Source: Enterococcus_C asini_A (lineage in GTDB: Bacteria; Bacillota; Bacilli; Lactobacillales; Enterococcaceae). Taken from it: DNA of 64,000 nt. The DNA lies in assembly GCF_031928785.1 (NCBI RefSeq), contig NZ_JARQAL010000002.1; one strand, written 5' to 3'. Positions within the stretch are counted from its first letter, which is position 1, and each line of letters opens with the position of its first letter. This document shows positions 42,539-51,403 of this stretch, piece by piece. A program made the translations under genes and the position numbers. The notes beneath the pieces are model-generated. The model saw only the letters and a program-made list of their open reading frames with translations, did not search any database and was not told the origin of the DNA.

Positions 42539-43720
42539 ATGTCTGATGTACGAAAAATGACCAGTGATTCTTTGGAAGAGATGTTGAATATTGTGGCTTA
42601 TGCTTTTCAGTGGGAGCTTTCAGAGCGAAATGTCCAACGCTTCACGTCCTTAGCAGAACATTCTTGGAATTACGGCTCCTTTGATGAAAATGATGATTTA
42701 GCCAGTCAAGTAATGGCGACACCTTTTCAAGTGGATCTCTTTGGGGATCGACATGTAATGGCGGGAATCGGTTTTGTGGCTACTTATCCAGAATATCGCA
42801 GCCAAGGCCGAATTGATCGAATTATGAAACAATTATTAGCCGACTGTCGGGAGGAAGGGGTGACTTTATCTTATTTAGCGCCTTTTTCTTATTCTTTCTA
42901 TCGTCGTTATGGCTATGAATTGACCTTTGAGCGAGCTGTCTATGAAGTGCCATCTATTGATTGGCCAGATTCAGCAAGAACAGCTGGCCAAGTGAAGCGT
43001 CTTTCTTGGGAAAAGGCCCAAGGAGTCATCCAAGAAGTTTATCAAAAAGCTCCCAAGCATCATAAAGGCGGTTTGGTGCGGGAAGACTGGTGGGAGCAAT
43101 TTAAGTTTCCATTGCGAAAAGACTATCAATACGCCATTTATTACGATGAAAAAGGAATAGCCCAAGGGTATCTAGTGTATTTACTAGCACCTGGAATCTT
43201 TACCATTGCCGAATGGAGTTGGCTAACTGGAGCAGCTTTTTCTGGATTGAATCGTTTTGTAGCTTCTCACAAAGGCTCAGTGGCAAAAATCGTGTATGAT
43301 GTCGGTTTCGATGGCGATAATTTGCAATTTTTAGCGACTAATCCCATGACGCATTTTCGAGTGCGTCCTGAGATGATGGCACGGGTAGTGGATGTGAAAA
43401 GATTTTTAAAAGCCTCTAAAAAGATTCGGAATTTGAAAAAAAGCATTGCTTTTGAAATTACCGATGATGTGTATGCGCCTTGGAATCAAGGCATTTTTGA
43501 GCTTCAAAAACAAGGGGCTGATGTGGGAATAAAGCAGGTAGAAGCTACTGTGCTGCCCACAATTAGCTTAACAATTCAACGATTCACTCAACTGTTTATG
43601 GGCTATTTGACTCCAGAAGTGTTGCTAGCTTATGACTTTTTAAAGATGGATGAAAATCTTCTAGAAGACTTGAAGGAGATTGTGCCTAATCAAAAACCAA
43701 TATTAGAAGATTATTTTTAA
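42539..43720 (+). CDS. Eis-like GNAT N-acetyltransferase
   Basis: 393 aa. Tandem GNAT halves plus a C-terminal sterol-carrier-like domain, the architecture of the Eis family. The acetyl-CoA site is in the first domain, with MAGIGFVATYPEYRSQGRIDRIMKQLLADC (R/Q-x-x-G-x-G/A-like loop) and YSFYRRYGYELTFER. Eis-type enzymes acetylate amines, including aminoglycosides in mycobacteria; the substrate here is unknown. GAGGTG lies before the ATG. The tRNA-Arg gene is convergent with its end. Confidence 0.85.
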   Translation: MSDVRKMTSDSLEEMLNIVAYAFQWELSERNVQRFTSLAEHSWNYGSFDENDDLASQVMATPFQVDLFGDRHVMAGIGFVATYPEYRSQGRIDRIMKQLLADCREEGVTLSYLAPFSYSFYRRYGYELTFERAVYEVPSIDWPDSARTAGQVKRLSWEKAQGVIQEVYQKAPKHHKGGLVREDWWEQFKFPLRKDYQYAIYYDEKGIAQGYLVYLLAPGIFTIAEWSWLTGAAFSGLNRFVASHKGSVAKIVYDVGFDGDNLQFLATNPMTHFRVRPEMMARVVDVKRFLKASKKIRNLKKSIAFEITDDVYAPWNQGIFELQKQGADVGIKQVEATVLPTISLTIQRFTQLFMGYLTPEVLLAYDFLKMDENLLEDLKEIVPNQKPILEDYF

Positions 43721-43724
43721 GCAA

Positions 43725-43750
43725 CAAAAAACGCCCTTCAAATGAAAGGC
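43725..43750 (-). terminator. Terminator of the tRNA-Arg gene
   Basis: GCCTTTCA pairs with TGAAGGGC (one wobble) around two bases, followed on the minus strand by six T. It lies just after the tRNA 3' end. Confidence 0.75.
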
Positions 43751-43756
43751 ATCAGA

Positions 43757-43830
43757 CGTCCCCGACTGGAATCGAACCAGCGACGTTTCGCTTAGGAGGC
43801 GAACCCTCTATCCTACTGAGGTACGAGGAC
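43757..43830 (-). tRNA. tRNA-Arg (anticodon CCU)
   Basis: 74-nt cloverleaf on the minus strand: 7-bp acceptor GTCCTCG/CGGGGAC, D-stem CCTC/GAGG, anticodon stem TTCGC/GCGAA with loop CTCCTAA (anticodon CCT, codon AGG), T-stem GCTGG/CCAGT with loop TTCGATT, discriminator G. CCA is not encoded. It stands alone between two protein genes. Confidence 0.95.
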
Positions 43831-43905
43831 AACAGTATTATTTATATGCAACACCCATTCTAACGTGATTGAAATTCTTTAGCAAGTAAAAACGGAGGAA
43901 GTTTT

Positions 43906-44838
43906 ATGGTTAAGCGATTAATTAGTGCTACACCTAGTGAAGTAGCTAAGATGAAAGGCCCAGAATTAAAACAAGCGATTAAAGCTAGTGAAGGCCGCAC
44001 CATCTGTGTAGAAAATGTGGTAGGCACCATGCCACAAGCAGGAGATTTGACCAATGCAGAAGTAGCGAAAGCCTTTGGAGCGGACTTGATTTTATTAAAT
44101 GGCTTTGACTGCTTCCGTCCCATTGTTATGGGAGTACCAGGGATTCCTTTTGACCGGGTTCTCGGTGCGGATGAAAAAATTGAAAATCCGCTTCCGATTT
44201 TAAAACGATTAACGGGTCGTCCCATTGGTATTAATTTAGAACCAGTGGCCCAAGATAGTGATTTGATGAGTGAAAAAGTAGAAATTTCTGCTGGCCGTAC
44301 TAGTTCTGTGGCCACGATTCAAAAAGCTGAAGAGATGGGCGTAGATTTTATTTGTTTTACTGGCAATCCCGGAACTGGTGTAACCAATGAGGCCATTGCA
44401 CAAGCAGTGAAAATTGCCAAAGAACATTTTTCTGGCATGGTGATTGCCGGCAAAATGCACAGTGCAGGCTCCAGCGAACCAGTAGTGACAAAAGAAGCCA
44501 TTGAAGCGTATGCGAAAGCTGGCGCAGATGTTTTGTTACTGCCGGCAGTAGGCACCATTCAAGGATTTTTGGAAACCGATTTAATTGAAGCTGTGAAGTT
44601 TGCCAAAGAGCGAGATTTATTGACTATGACGGCTATTGGCACCAGTCAAGAAAGTGCTCGGCCAGAAACACTACGCCAAATTGCCTTGACTGCAAAAACT
44701 TGCGGTGTGGATATTCAACATATTGGGGATGCTGGTTATGGTGGGTTAGCTCCCGCAGAAAATATCTTTGAAATGTCCATTGCCATTCGTGGTATGCGTC
44801 ATACATTGTATCGCTGTGCGCAATCGATTAATCGCTAG
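43906..44838 (+). CDS. DUF7916-type TIM-barrel protein
   Basis: 310 aa. A regular beta/alpha pattern with glycine-rich turns (GADLILLNGFD, ...GRPIGINLEP, MGVDFICFTGNPGTGVT, GADVLLLPAVGTIQG, DIQHIGDAGYGG) points to a TIM barrel with a phosphate-binding end. It resembles proteins once named haloacid-dehalogenase-like and now DUF7916; the reaction is unknown. Family members often lie beside PTS genes, which fits loosely with the PTS 2.4 kb away, but the tRNA separates them. GGAGG precedes the ATG. Confidence 0.75.
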   Translation: MVKRLISATPSEVAKMKGPELKQAIKASEGRTICVENVVGTMPQAGDLTNAEVAKAFGADLILLNGFDCFRPIVMGVPGIPFDRVLGADEKIENPLPILKRLTGRPIGINLEPVAQDSDLMSEKVEISAGRTSSVATIQKAEEMGVDFICFTGNPGTGVTNEAIAQAVKIAKEHFSGMVIAGKMHSAGSSEPVVTKEAIEAYAKAGADVLLLPAVGTIQGFLETDLIEAVKFAKERDLLTMTAIGTSQESARPETLRQIALTAKTCGVDIQHIGDAGYGGLAPAENIFEMSIAIRGMRHTLYRCAQSINR

Positions 44839-44909
44839 TATCATTCTAAATAAAAACGGTGATCAGTGTTTTTAACGGTTAAGAGCTAAGGTTTGCAATT
44901 TTAAGTTTG

Positions 44910-44958
44910 AAAAGGCGACGATCTTCCAAGGTTACTTAAGGGAAGAGCGTCGCCTTTT
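44910..44958. terminator. Bidirectional terminator between the TIM-barrel gene and yolD-like gene
   Basis: AAAAGGCGACG pairs perfectly with CGTCGCCTTTT, extended inward by TCTTCC/GGAAGA after one mismatch. A-run and T-run flanks allow use from both sides. Confidence 0.9.
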
Positions 44959-44999
44959 GTGTTGGAGCTAGTTCAATTAGAAGAAGACTGCTACACACT

Positions 45000-45365
45000 T
45001 TATGAGGAAAGATCACTCCATTTTTTTTGTTGCCCTAAAGCGATATGGCGAATTTCATCGTAATGAACCTTTTCATTTGCCACAAAAATTCCTAATTCAT
45101 CAAAGCCCTGAACGTTCCCAGTGATATCAGGAAGATAATGTCCTTCTTGATCTAATTCTTCTTTTTGTAAAACGATGGGGCGATTTTTTTGTTGGGCGGT
45201 TTTTAAGACTTCGCCGATTTCTTCTGAGGTCATTAAGGGTTTCTGAGGCCAAATCAGGTCTTGAACTTGTTTTTCTTTTGCTAACTGACTGGTATGTTCA
45301 GAAAGGTAAAAACCGTTCCATTTCAATTTTTTGCGGTCTTGATAAGGGTGTAATTCATTTTTCAT
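45000..45365 (-). CDS. YolD-like protein
   Basis: 121 aa. Similar in pattern to YolD proteins of Firmicutes, with a DRKKLKWNGFYLSEHT opening, and ending IRHIALGQQKKW. YolD-like genes travel with Y-family polymerase genes and may act as an UmuD-like partner; the mechanism is not established. Its ATG overlaps the stop of the upstream polymerase gene by four bases (ATGA), so it is translated with it. SOS regulation is predicted from the LexA box before the pair. Confidence 0.8.
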   Translation of the reverse strand: MKNELHPYQDRKKLKWNGFYLSEHTSQLAKEKQVQDLIWPQKPLMTSEEIGEVLKTAQQKNRPIVLQKEELDQEGHYLPDITGNVQGFDELGIFVANEKVHYDEIRHIALGQQKKWSDLSS

Positions 45366-46693
45366 AATCCGTCCAATCCTCCTTGAGCGCCCCCATTATG
45401 TCCGGCTACTAGATGGCTGCGGGCAATGCTTCGGGCACCGGCTAATTTACTAGTTGCGTGAATGATGGCAGTGAAGCCATATTTTTCCCGAATGCGATCA
45501 ATTACCTGATCCAAATGCTCTTCAGCTTCATTTTCTTCGGGACTTTGAAAGAGACTGAGCTGACGGCTTTGTGTAAATAACAAGCGAGAGTAGCTGACTC
45601 CTATGTGACGAACCACTTGTCCTTTGTAATATTTACGAAAGAGAAAAAGACAATAGGCCTTCAATTTTTTGGTATTATCCGTGGCGGGGATTTTCATCTG
45701 ATGGGAAAAACCGTTTTTTTCACCCATAGCACCGCCGATAAAGAGGCTGACACACTGGGTTAAACAGCCGTGACGGCGAATACGGGCAGCCACTTGTTCC
45801 GCCATTTCACCTAGGACTACCTCGATTTCCCTTGCTTGAGTATAATTTTTAGGCAGAACTTGGCTGTTGCCATAGGATTTTTCTTTTGCTATCGGTGCTG
45901 CTTCAGAAAGCCGAGTACGATCAATGCCGTTTGCGTGATAATAGTGTTGCTGCCCCATAATGCCAAACCTTTGATAGAGCAGTTCTGAGTCGGTATGGGC
46001 TAACTGGTAAATACTATCGATGCCTAGACGATAAAAATTTTTTTCCATAGAAGAACCAATTCCCCAAAAATCTTGCATGTGGGGAATTCGCCAAACTGTC
46101 TCGGGAATATCGCCATAACGCCACTGGGCTTGAAAAATCGGACTGTGTTTGGCGCCATTATCCAAGGCTAGTTTGGCTAATAAAGGATTGTCCCCAATCC
46201 CAACCGAAAGCACCAATCCTAGTTTTTCTTTTGCTTCTTCTTGAATACGCTGAGCAAAGCGCTGACGTTTTTCACTGCGACTAAGGCCGGTATCTGGAAA
46301 AAATAATTTCATCGAATCCGTCACATCAATTAGGCTTTCATCAATGGAGTAAATCAGATGATCTTCTTCTGCTACATATTCCTTTAACAAAGCATTGAAT
46401 TTTTTATTTTCTTGAATGTAAAGGTTCATTCGGGGAGGTACTTGCAATAAATCGGGATGCTTGGGCAAGTGATTTGCCCGGGTTACATTGGAAATACCTA
46501 ATTTTGCTTTAGCCATGGGAGAAGAGGCGAGGATCAAGCCTTTGCCCGTATTGTCAGTGGTGCTCATGACTACGAGCATGGTAGTTAAAGGGTCTAAATC
46601 GCGAGCGGCACACTCCACTGTGGCATAAAAGGATTTTACATCTAGAAAGAGAATGTCCCGTAATGGCTCTTTTTGATAGTCAAAATTTAACAT
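45362..46693 (-). CDS. Y-family DNA polymerase, UmuC-like
   Basis: 443 aa. Polymerase motifs: LFLDVKSFYATVEC with D18, YSIDESLIDVTD with the catalytic D/E pair, then the helix-hairpin-helix-like thumb region (PHMQDFWGIGSSMEKNFYRLG) and a little-finger domain; the C-terminal tail has QLSLFQSPEE, a likely beta-clamp-binding motif (QLSLF). It copies past DNA lesions. The ATG at 46693 is preferred to an upstream TTG because it has an AAGG site and a usual N-terminus. It forms an operon with the YolD-like gene. Confidence 0.9.
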   Translation of the reverse strand: MLNFDYQKEPLRDILFLDVKSFYATVECAARDLDPLTTMLVVMSTTDNTGKGLILASSPMAKAKLGISNVTRANHLPKHPDLLQVPPRMNLYIQENKKFNALLKEYVAEEDHLIYSIDESLIDVTDSMKLFFPDTGLSRSEKRQRFAQRIQEEAKEKLGLVLSVGIGDNPLLAKLALDNGAKHSPIFQAQWRYGDIPETVWRIPHMQDFWGIGSSMEKNFYRLGIDSIYQLAHTDSELLYQRFGIMGQQHYYHANGIDRTRLSEAAPIAKEKSYGNSQVLPKNYTQAREIEVVLGEMAEQVAARIRRHGCLTQCVSLFIGGAMGEKNGFSHQMKIPATDNTKKLKAYCLFLFRKYYKGQVVRHIGVSYSRLLFTQSRQLSLFQSPEENEAEEHLDQVIDRIREKYGFTAIIHATSKLAGARSIARSHLVAGHNGGAQGGLDGL

Positions 46694-46733
46694 CGTATTC
46701 ACATCCTTCAATTTAAAGGTAGGTTTTGATTTT

Positions 46734-46762
46734 ATTATAAGAACATATGTTTGTTTTGTAAA
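46734..46762 (-). promoter_or_regulatory. Promoter of the umuC-like/yolD-like operon
   Basis: Minus-strand TTTACA (46762-46757), 17-bp spacer, TATAAT (46739-46734). The spacer is almost filled by the LexA box. Confidence 0.85.
46740..46753 (-). promoter_or_regulatory. LexA (DinR) box
   Basis: AGAACATATGTTTG matches the Gram-positive consensus CGAACRNRYGTTYG at 12 of 13 specified positions and lies between -35 and -10 of the promoter. Confidence 0.85.
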
Positions 46763-46829
46763 GAGAACAGTGGAGAAAAAATAGCGGTGTTTGTGACTTT
46801 ATTCCTAATCGTTTTACTTTCTTGAAAAA

Positions 46830-46844
46830 TGTAAGCGTGTTACA
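46830..46844 (+). promoter_or_regulatory. Palindrome upstream of the baeRF-like gene
   Basis: TGTAA-GCGTG-TTACA is an interrupted perfect inverted repeat, 75 bases before the ATG. A second small palindrome CGTG-ATG-CACG follows near 46855. No sigma-A promoter with good spacing was found here. Confidence 0.35.
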
Positions 46845-46918
46845 CTTTAATTAGCGTGATGCACGTTTTTTAAAGTGCCACTCACCGGATTAGTATCCAT
46901 AATAGGAGGGAATCGCTT

Positions 46919-48037
46919 ATGACGAAAGTAGGCAAAGAATTATTGGCAGAACTGACGGGAGCAGATAGATTGGGGCCTTTTGTCTCCATCATGCTCAACA
47001 CCCACGTGGCACATCAAGATGTGGAAAAAGATCAGATTAAGTTTAAGAATTTTGCTAAAGAAGCGAAAAAACGTTTTGAGAAAAAGTATCCCGCTGAAGA
47101 CTGGAACAACTACCAAACTAAAATTGAGGCATTATTGGCTGATCAATCCTTCTGGCGCAGTGGTTCAACCAGTGTCGCGGTATTCTTGACAGCCCAAAAC
47201 ACTTGGATTCATCGCTTGCAAATCCCCATTGATGACCAATACTATGTAGGGGATACGCCTTACGTTTTAGGCGCGATTCGCAACGCTCAATTTAACTATA
47301 CGTATTATTTACTCGCTTTAAACCGGGATTCTATGGAACTGTATTTCGTGGATAACGGTCAAATCAATAAAGTGGATTTACCGAAAGGCGCCCCTGTGGA
47401 TGTCCCTACAGCTCTTGGGGAAGAAATTACGGGCGGTAACTTGAATTTTCGTTCTCAAGGCGGACAAAATGGAGGCCAAGAAGCTGCTTACCATGGTGTG
47501 AATGCCAAAGATGAAGAAGTGGAAATTGACTGGAAGAACTATTACCAAGCAGTGGACACGTTCTTGCGAGAAGAGTTAGAAAACGAAGCAGGCTATCCTT
47601 TGTATCTGTTTGCTTTGCCTGAAAATCAAACCATGTTTAAAAAATATGCCAAAGCGCCATTCTTTAGCACGGATGCTAATATTCCTAGTTCACCAGCTAC
47701 ATTAAGTAACGGCGATTTGAACAAGGTAATTCCAGAAATCGCCCAACAATTAGCGGACAAAGAAATTGCCGCTTATCAAAACTTACTGGATAAGAAATTT
47801 ATGGATCAATTGGTGGATATCCTGCCAGCTAGTAAAGAGGGGCGAGTGGCGAACTTATTTATTGCTACCTCTAATTTGATTGACGGCTATGGCGAAGATC
47901 CTGATGCGGAATACGACCGCCGCCAAGTATTGAATACCCTTGTGATCAATACATTGAAAAACGGTGGGGAAGCACACATTCTCGATCAAAAAGACGCTCC
48001 AGATGAAAAGAGTTTGACAGCCATCTTGCGTTATTAA
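46919..48037 (+). CDS. baeRF-type (archaeo-eukaryotic release-factor-like) protein
   Basis: 372 aa. An N-terminal alpha/beta region (LGPFVSIMLNTHVAHQDVEKD) is followed by an eRF1-domain-like middle containing DSMELYFVDNGQI and a C-terminal half ending with DEKSLTAILRY, as in the bacterial archaeo-eukaryotic release factor group (family 3 or 6). These proteins are of unknown function and are thought to act at stalled ribosomes. AGGAGGG precedes the ATG; a terminator follows. Transcribed alone. Confidence 0.78.
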   Translation: MTKVGKELLAELTGADRLGPFVSIMLNTHVAHQDVEKDQIKFKNFAKEAKKRFEKKYPAEDWNNYQTKIEALLADQSFWRSGSTSVAVFLTAQNTWIHRLQIPIDDQYYVGDTPYVLGAIRNAQFNYTYYLLALNRDSMELYFVDNGQINKVDLPKGAPVDVPTALGEEITGGNLNFRSQGGQNGGQEAAYHGVNAKDEEVEIDWKNYYQAVDTFLREELENEAGYPLYLFALPENQTMFKKYAKAPFFSTDANIPSSPATLSNGDLNKVIPEIAQQLADKEIAAYQNLLDKKFMDQLVDILPASKEGRVANLFIATSNLIDGYGEDPDAEYDRRQVLNTLVINTLKNGGEAHILDQKDAPDEKSLTAILRY

Positions 48038-48043
48038 AAAAAA

Positions 48044-48083
48044 TTCAGAGCTTAGGAATTTTGATTTCTAAGCTCCTTTTTTA
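48044..48083 (+). terminator. Terminator of the baeRF-like gene
   Basis: GAGCTTAGGAA pairs with TTTCTAAGCTC (one mismatch), followed by CTTTTTT. Confidence 0.85.
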
Positions 48084-48100
48084 GGAGAAATACAAAAAGG

Positions 48101-48130
48101 TTGGGCAGAAGTCGTTTTCTATGTTACAAT
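48101..48130 (+). promoter_or_regulatory. Promoter of the cold-shock gene
   Basis: TTGGGC (48101-48106), 18-bp spacer, TACAAT (48125-48130). It gives a leader of about 120 nt before the start codon, longer than needed, as in thermosensing cold-shock mRNAs. Confidence 0.6.
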
Positions 48131-48257
48131 ATGAAATGTAGTTTTTGTTAAGGGAATCTTATGGTAGGTTTGTTTGTTAAACATCTTTCCCATGAACACC
48201 CGATACATGAAATTGCACAATCAAACGTGGGAAAACCCCACCAGGAGGATACTTAAC

Positions 48258-48458
48258 ATGCAAACAGGTACTGTAAAATGGTTTAACGCTGACAAAGGCT
48301 TCGGATTTATCACAGCAGAAGACGGCAACGATGTATTCGTTCACTTCTCAGCTATCCAAGGCGAAGGTTTCAAAACTTTAGAAGAAGGTCAAGCAGTGAC
48401 TTTCGATGTTGAAGAAGGTCAACGTGGCCCTCAAGCAACAAACGTAAATAAAGCATAA
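48258..48458 (+). CDS. Cold-shock protein (CspA family)
   Basis: 66 aa OB-fold single-stranded nucleic-acid-binding protein. RNP1 KGFGFI and RNP2 VFVHF are intact (MQTGTVKWFNADKGFGFI opens it). It acts as an RNA chaperone. CCAGGAGG lies 9 bases before the ATG. An in-frame extension to 48174 falls in the leader and has no support. Own promoter and terminator. Confidence 0.97.
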   Translation: MQTGTVKWFNADKGFGFITAEDGNDVFVHFSAIQGEGFKTLEEGQAVTFDVEEGQRGPQATNVNKA

Positions 48459-48475
48459 TTTAGCTTACAACTAAT

Positions 48476-48505
48476 GAGCCTGACGGATTTTCCGTCAGGC
48501 TTTTT
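48476..48505 (+). terminator. Terminator of the cold-shock gene
   Basis: GCCTGACGGA pairs perfectly with TCCGTCAGGC around a two- to four-base loop, followed by five T. Confidence 0.93.
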
Positions 48506-48540
48506 GCTTGTTTAAAAACTTTAACGATTTGCCCCCTTAG

Positions 48541-48570
48541 TTGCCCGGTAAGCTCTTACTGTAGTATAAT
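48541..48570 (+). promoter_or_regulatory. Promoter of the dinG-ypmB-aspB unit
   Basis: TTGCCC (48541-48546), 18-bp spacer, TATAAT (48565-48570), 31 bases before the dinG start. Confidence 0.55.
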
Positions 48571-48601
48571 TTTCCTCGATGTGAAAGAGAGGTTGCCAAT
48601 T

Positions 48602-51403
48602 ATGAGAAATGATCAAATCTATGCAGTGGTGGACATTGAGACCACTGGGACTGATCCAAAAACTGATCGGATCATTCAATTTGGCTGCGTTCTAGTGAAA
48701 AACGGAAAAATCATTAATCGTTTTGCGACAGATGTTAATCCCAATAAAATGATTTCCAAACAAATCCAAAATTTAACGAAAATTTCTAATGCCCGGGTGC
48801 AAAAAGCCCCTTATTTTGAGGACATTGCTCCCACATTATACAACTTATTGGCAGATACAATTTTTGTGGCTCACAATATTTATTTTGATTATCAGTTTTT
48901 AAACCATGAATTTATTCGCTGTGGTATGCCTAAATTAAAAATTCCGGGTATTGATACGGTAGAATTAGCCCAAATCTTTTTACCTAAAGAACCTAGTTTT
49001 CGGCTGATGGATTTAGCTGAACGCTTTGGTTTGACCCATGAAAATCCCCATCAGGCGGATAGTGATGCAGAAGTGACGGCGGCATTGTTGCTGTATATTG
49101 AATCCGTGATGCGCGCTTTGCCTTTGGTGACCATGGAACAGATTTCGCGATTAGCAGATCAGACAGGGATGCAAACGGGAAGCTTCATTAAAATGATCAC
49201 TCAAGAAATGAGACAGTTAACCACGCCTTTAGCTGAAGAATTGCAAGTGGTAGAAGGTGTCGCCCTGCGAAAAAAAGTGGTTCCTTTGTTTACCCATAAT
49301 CTTTACGAAAGGTCTTTTCCTCTAAAAAAACGAGGGAAAGAGCGACTTTTTGGCAGTGAGCTGTTTTTTTATAAGGAGCAAGCTCGCTTGATGAATTTGG
49401 TTTATCGCCATTTTGCAGCGCCCAAAGAGTCCTCAGAGACAAAGCAAGTTAACAAAAATCTGATGATAGAAGCTGCTACTGGTATGGGGAAAACGATTGG
49501 CTATTTATTGCCATTAGCTTATTTAGCGACACCAGAAGAGCCGCTAATCGTGAGTACTGCTTCGTTGTTATTGCAAGATCAGTTGCTAAAGCAGGATTTG
49601 CCAAAAGTGAATAAAGTTTTGCCGCAACCCTTAGTCGGTACCGTAGTGAAGGGGCAAAGGCATTACTTGGATTTGGCTCGTTTTAAAGCCAAGCTGTCTG
49701 ACTTCCCTAAGCAAAAGCAATATCAACTCTATCAAATGGCTACGTTGGTTTGGTTGACCCAAACAGAGACCGGAGATTTTGATGAATTAAATAGGATTCG
49801 TTTAAATCATCCCTTCTTCCAAGATGTCTGTCATCGTGGGTTAGCTAGTTTGGATGAAAAGAGTCCATTTTATGCCTATGATTTTTTACGGCATTTGCGT
49901 CAACGGATGAAAGCTAGTAATTTATTAATCGTTAACCATGCTTTTTTAGCCCGGGAATCATTGCGAAAACAACCCCTATTGCCCAAAAGCCGTTATTTGG
50001 TAATTGATGAAGCCCATCATTTGGCAGAAAACTGTGAACAGGCAGAACGTCAAGTGGTTTCGACGGGTGTGTTTCGCAAAAAAATGCATCAAGTTACTGC
50101 CGATGGAGGCCTCTTTGAACAAGTGCTAGCTCTTGTGAGAAATGATGCTAGTTTTTCATCCACTTTGGCTTTGTACATCCAAGAACTCCACGCATTAGTG
50201 GAAAATCAAGAAATTCTTTTAACTTCACTTTTGCAAACTAAAGATTCTGAGCTTCAAGAATTAGTAATTACCAAAGCCGAGTTGGCTAGTTTACCTTTAG
50301 AAGTCCAAAAAGCCAAAGATAAATTGTGTTTATACTATGAAGAAGCCAACTTTTTAGGGAGCAAGCTTTTAGCAACTTGCCAACAGTTGGAACAAGAGAC
50401 AAAGGCTAGGACGGAACTTTTATTGACAGATTTTCAAGAATACTTGGCTTTTGTCAATGAGTCTGGGAAAATTTTTGCGAACTGGTTAACGGATTGGCGC
50501 AAAGAGCTGGTGCATTTTTTAGTTCCAGATAGAAACCGGATTACTGGAGAATGTCAGTTACTAGATTTTGCAGCACCTTTACTGCCTCGAACAAAATGGT
50601 ATGACCGTTATGAAAAAATTCTTTATATCGGAGGTACTTTAAAGGTTAGCGGTAATCAACAGTATTTTAGTCGTCGTTTAGGGATTCCAGAGACGAAATT
50701 AAAAGTTATCCAATCACCTTTTGCCTATGAAGAACAAACGCGTCTACTAGTACCGGAAAATGGACCAGTGGCGAACAAACAAAGTCCAGAGGAATATAAT
50801 GCCTATTTAATTGCCAGTATTGAAAGTTTAATTCGAAGTGTAGACCGGCCGATTTTAGTTTTGTTCACCGCCCATGAAGTTTTGCAAAAAGTGTATAGTG
50901 CGTTGCATAAACAGTTTTTAATTGAAGGACGGGAAATTTTAGCTCAAGGTGTGGGAGGAAGCCGAGAAAAGCTCCTGCGTCGTTTCAGTCGCTCTTCAAA
51001 CAGCGTGCTTTTTGGCGCCGACAGTTTTTGGGAAGGGGTGGATCTACCAGGAGAACAATTAGAAGTTTTAATTGTAACGCGCCTGCCTTTTGAAAATCCT
51101 AAACGCCCCCTAGTTGCTGCCCGCACTCAGTATTTAGAAGAACAAGGGATAAATGCCTTTTCCCAAGAAACATTGCCGAAAGCTGCTTTGCGTTTGCGTC
51201 AAGCTTATGGACGCTTAGTGCGAGGGCAAAATGACTATGGAGTGATGATTGTCTTAGATCGTCGTCTGGTTACCACTAGTTATGGAAAACGTTTGACCAA
51301 AGCTTTTCCACCAAAAGTTAAACCGGAAATCACCTCCTTACTGGAGATTGAAACAGTGCTAACCGATTTAAAAAAAGCAGAGAATCAAGAAAAAAATGAG
51401 TAA
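48602..51403 (+). CDS. dinG: DinG-family exonuclease/helicase
   Basis: 933 aa. An N-terminal DEDD 3'-5' exonuclease (about 1-180; AVVDIETTGTDP, HNIYFDYQFL, HQADSDAEVT) is fused to an XPD/DinG helicase core with Walker A GMGKT, DEAH box VIDEAHH, and a C-terminal ADSFWEGVDLPG and RQAYGRLVRG. The iron-sulfur cysteines of E. coli DinG are not evident, as in Firmicute DinG, which acts mainly as an exonuclease. The start at 48602 follows AGAGAGG; an upstream ATG adds eight residues and overlaps that site. Confidence 0.92.
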   Translation: MRNDQIYAVVDIETTGTDPKTDRIIQFGCVLVKNGKIINRFATDVNPNKMISKQIQNLTKISNARVQKAPYFEDIAPTLYNLLADTIFVAHNIYFDYQFLNHEFIRCGMPKLKIPGIDTVELAQIFLPKEPSFRLMDLAERFGLTHENPHQADSDAEVTAALLLYIESVMRALPLVTMEQISRLADQTGMQTGSFIKMITQEMRQLTTPLAEELQVVEGVALRKKVVPLFTHNLYERSFPLKKRGKERLFGSELFFYKEQARLMNLVYRHFAAPKESSETKQVNKNLMIEAATGMGKTIGYLLPLAYLATPEEPLIVSTASLLLQDQLLKQDLPKVNKVLPQPLVGTVVKGQRHYLDLARFKAKLSDFPKQKQYQLYQMATLVWLTQTETGDFDELNRIRLNHPFFQDVCHRGLASLDEKSPFYAYDFLRHLRQRMKASNLLIVNHAFLARESLRKQPLLPKSRYLVIDEAHHLAENCEQAERQVVSTGVFRKKMHQVTADGGLFEQVLALVRNDASFSSTLALYIQELHALVENQEILLTSLLQTKDSELQELVITKAELASLPLEVQKAKDKLCLYYEEANFLGSKLLATCQQLEQETKARTELLLTDFQEYLAFVNESGKIFANWLTDWRKELVHFLVPDRNRITGECQLLDFAAPLLPRTKWYDRYEKILYIGGTLKVSGNQQYFSRRLGIPETKLKVIQSPFAYEEQTRLLVPENGPVANKQSPEEYNAYLIASIESLIRSVDRPILVLFTAHEVLQKVYSALHKQFLIEGREILAQGVGGSREKLLRRFSRSSNSVLFGADSFWEGVDLPGEQLEVLIVTRLPFENPKRPLVAARTQYLEEQGINAFSQETLPKAALRLRQAYGRLVRGQNDYGVMIVLDRRLVTTSYGKRLTKAFPPKVKPEITSLLEIETVLTDLKKAENQEKNE

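Noticed and set aside
43860..44315. 151-codon minus-strand frame opposite the TIM-barrel gene
   Set aside because: Codon-complement shadow; product has no recognisable pattern and no ribosome site.
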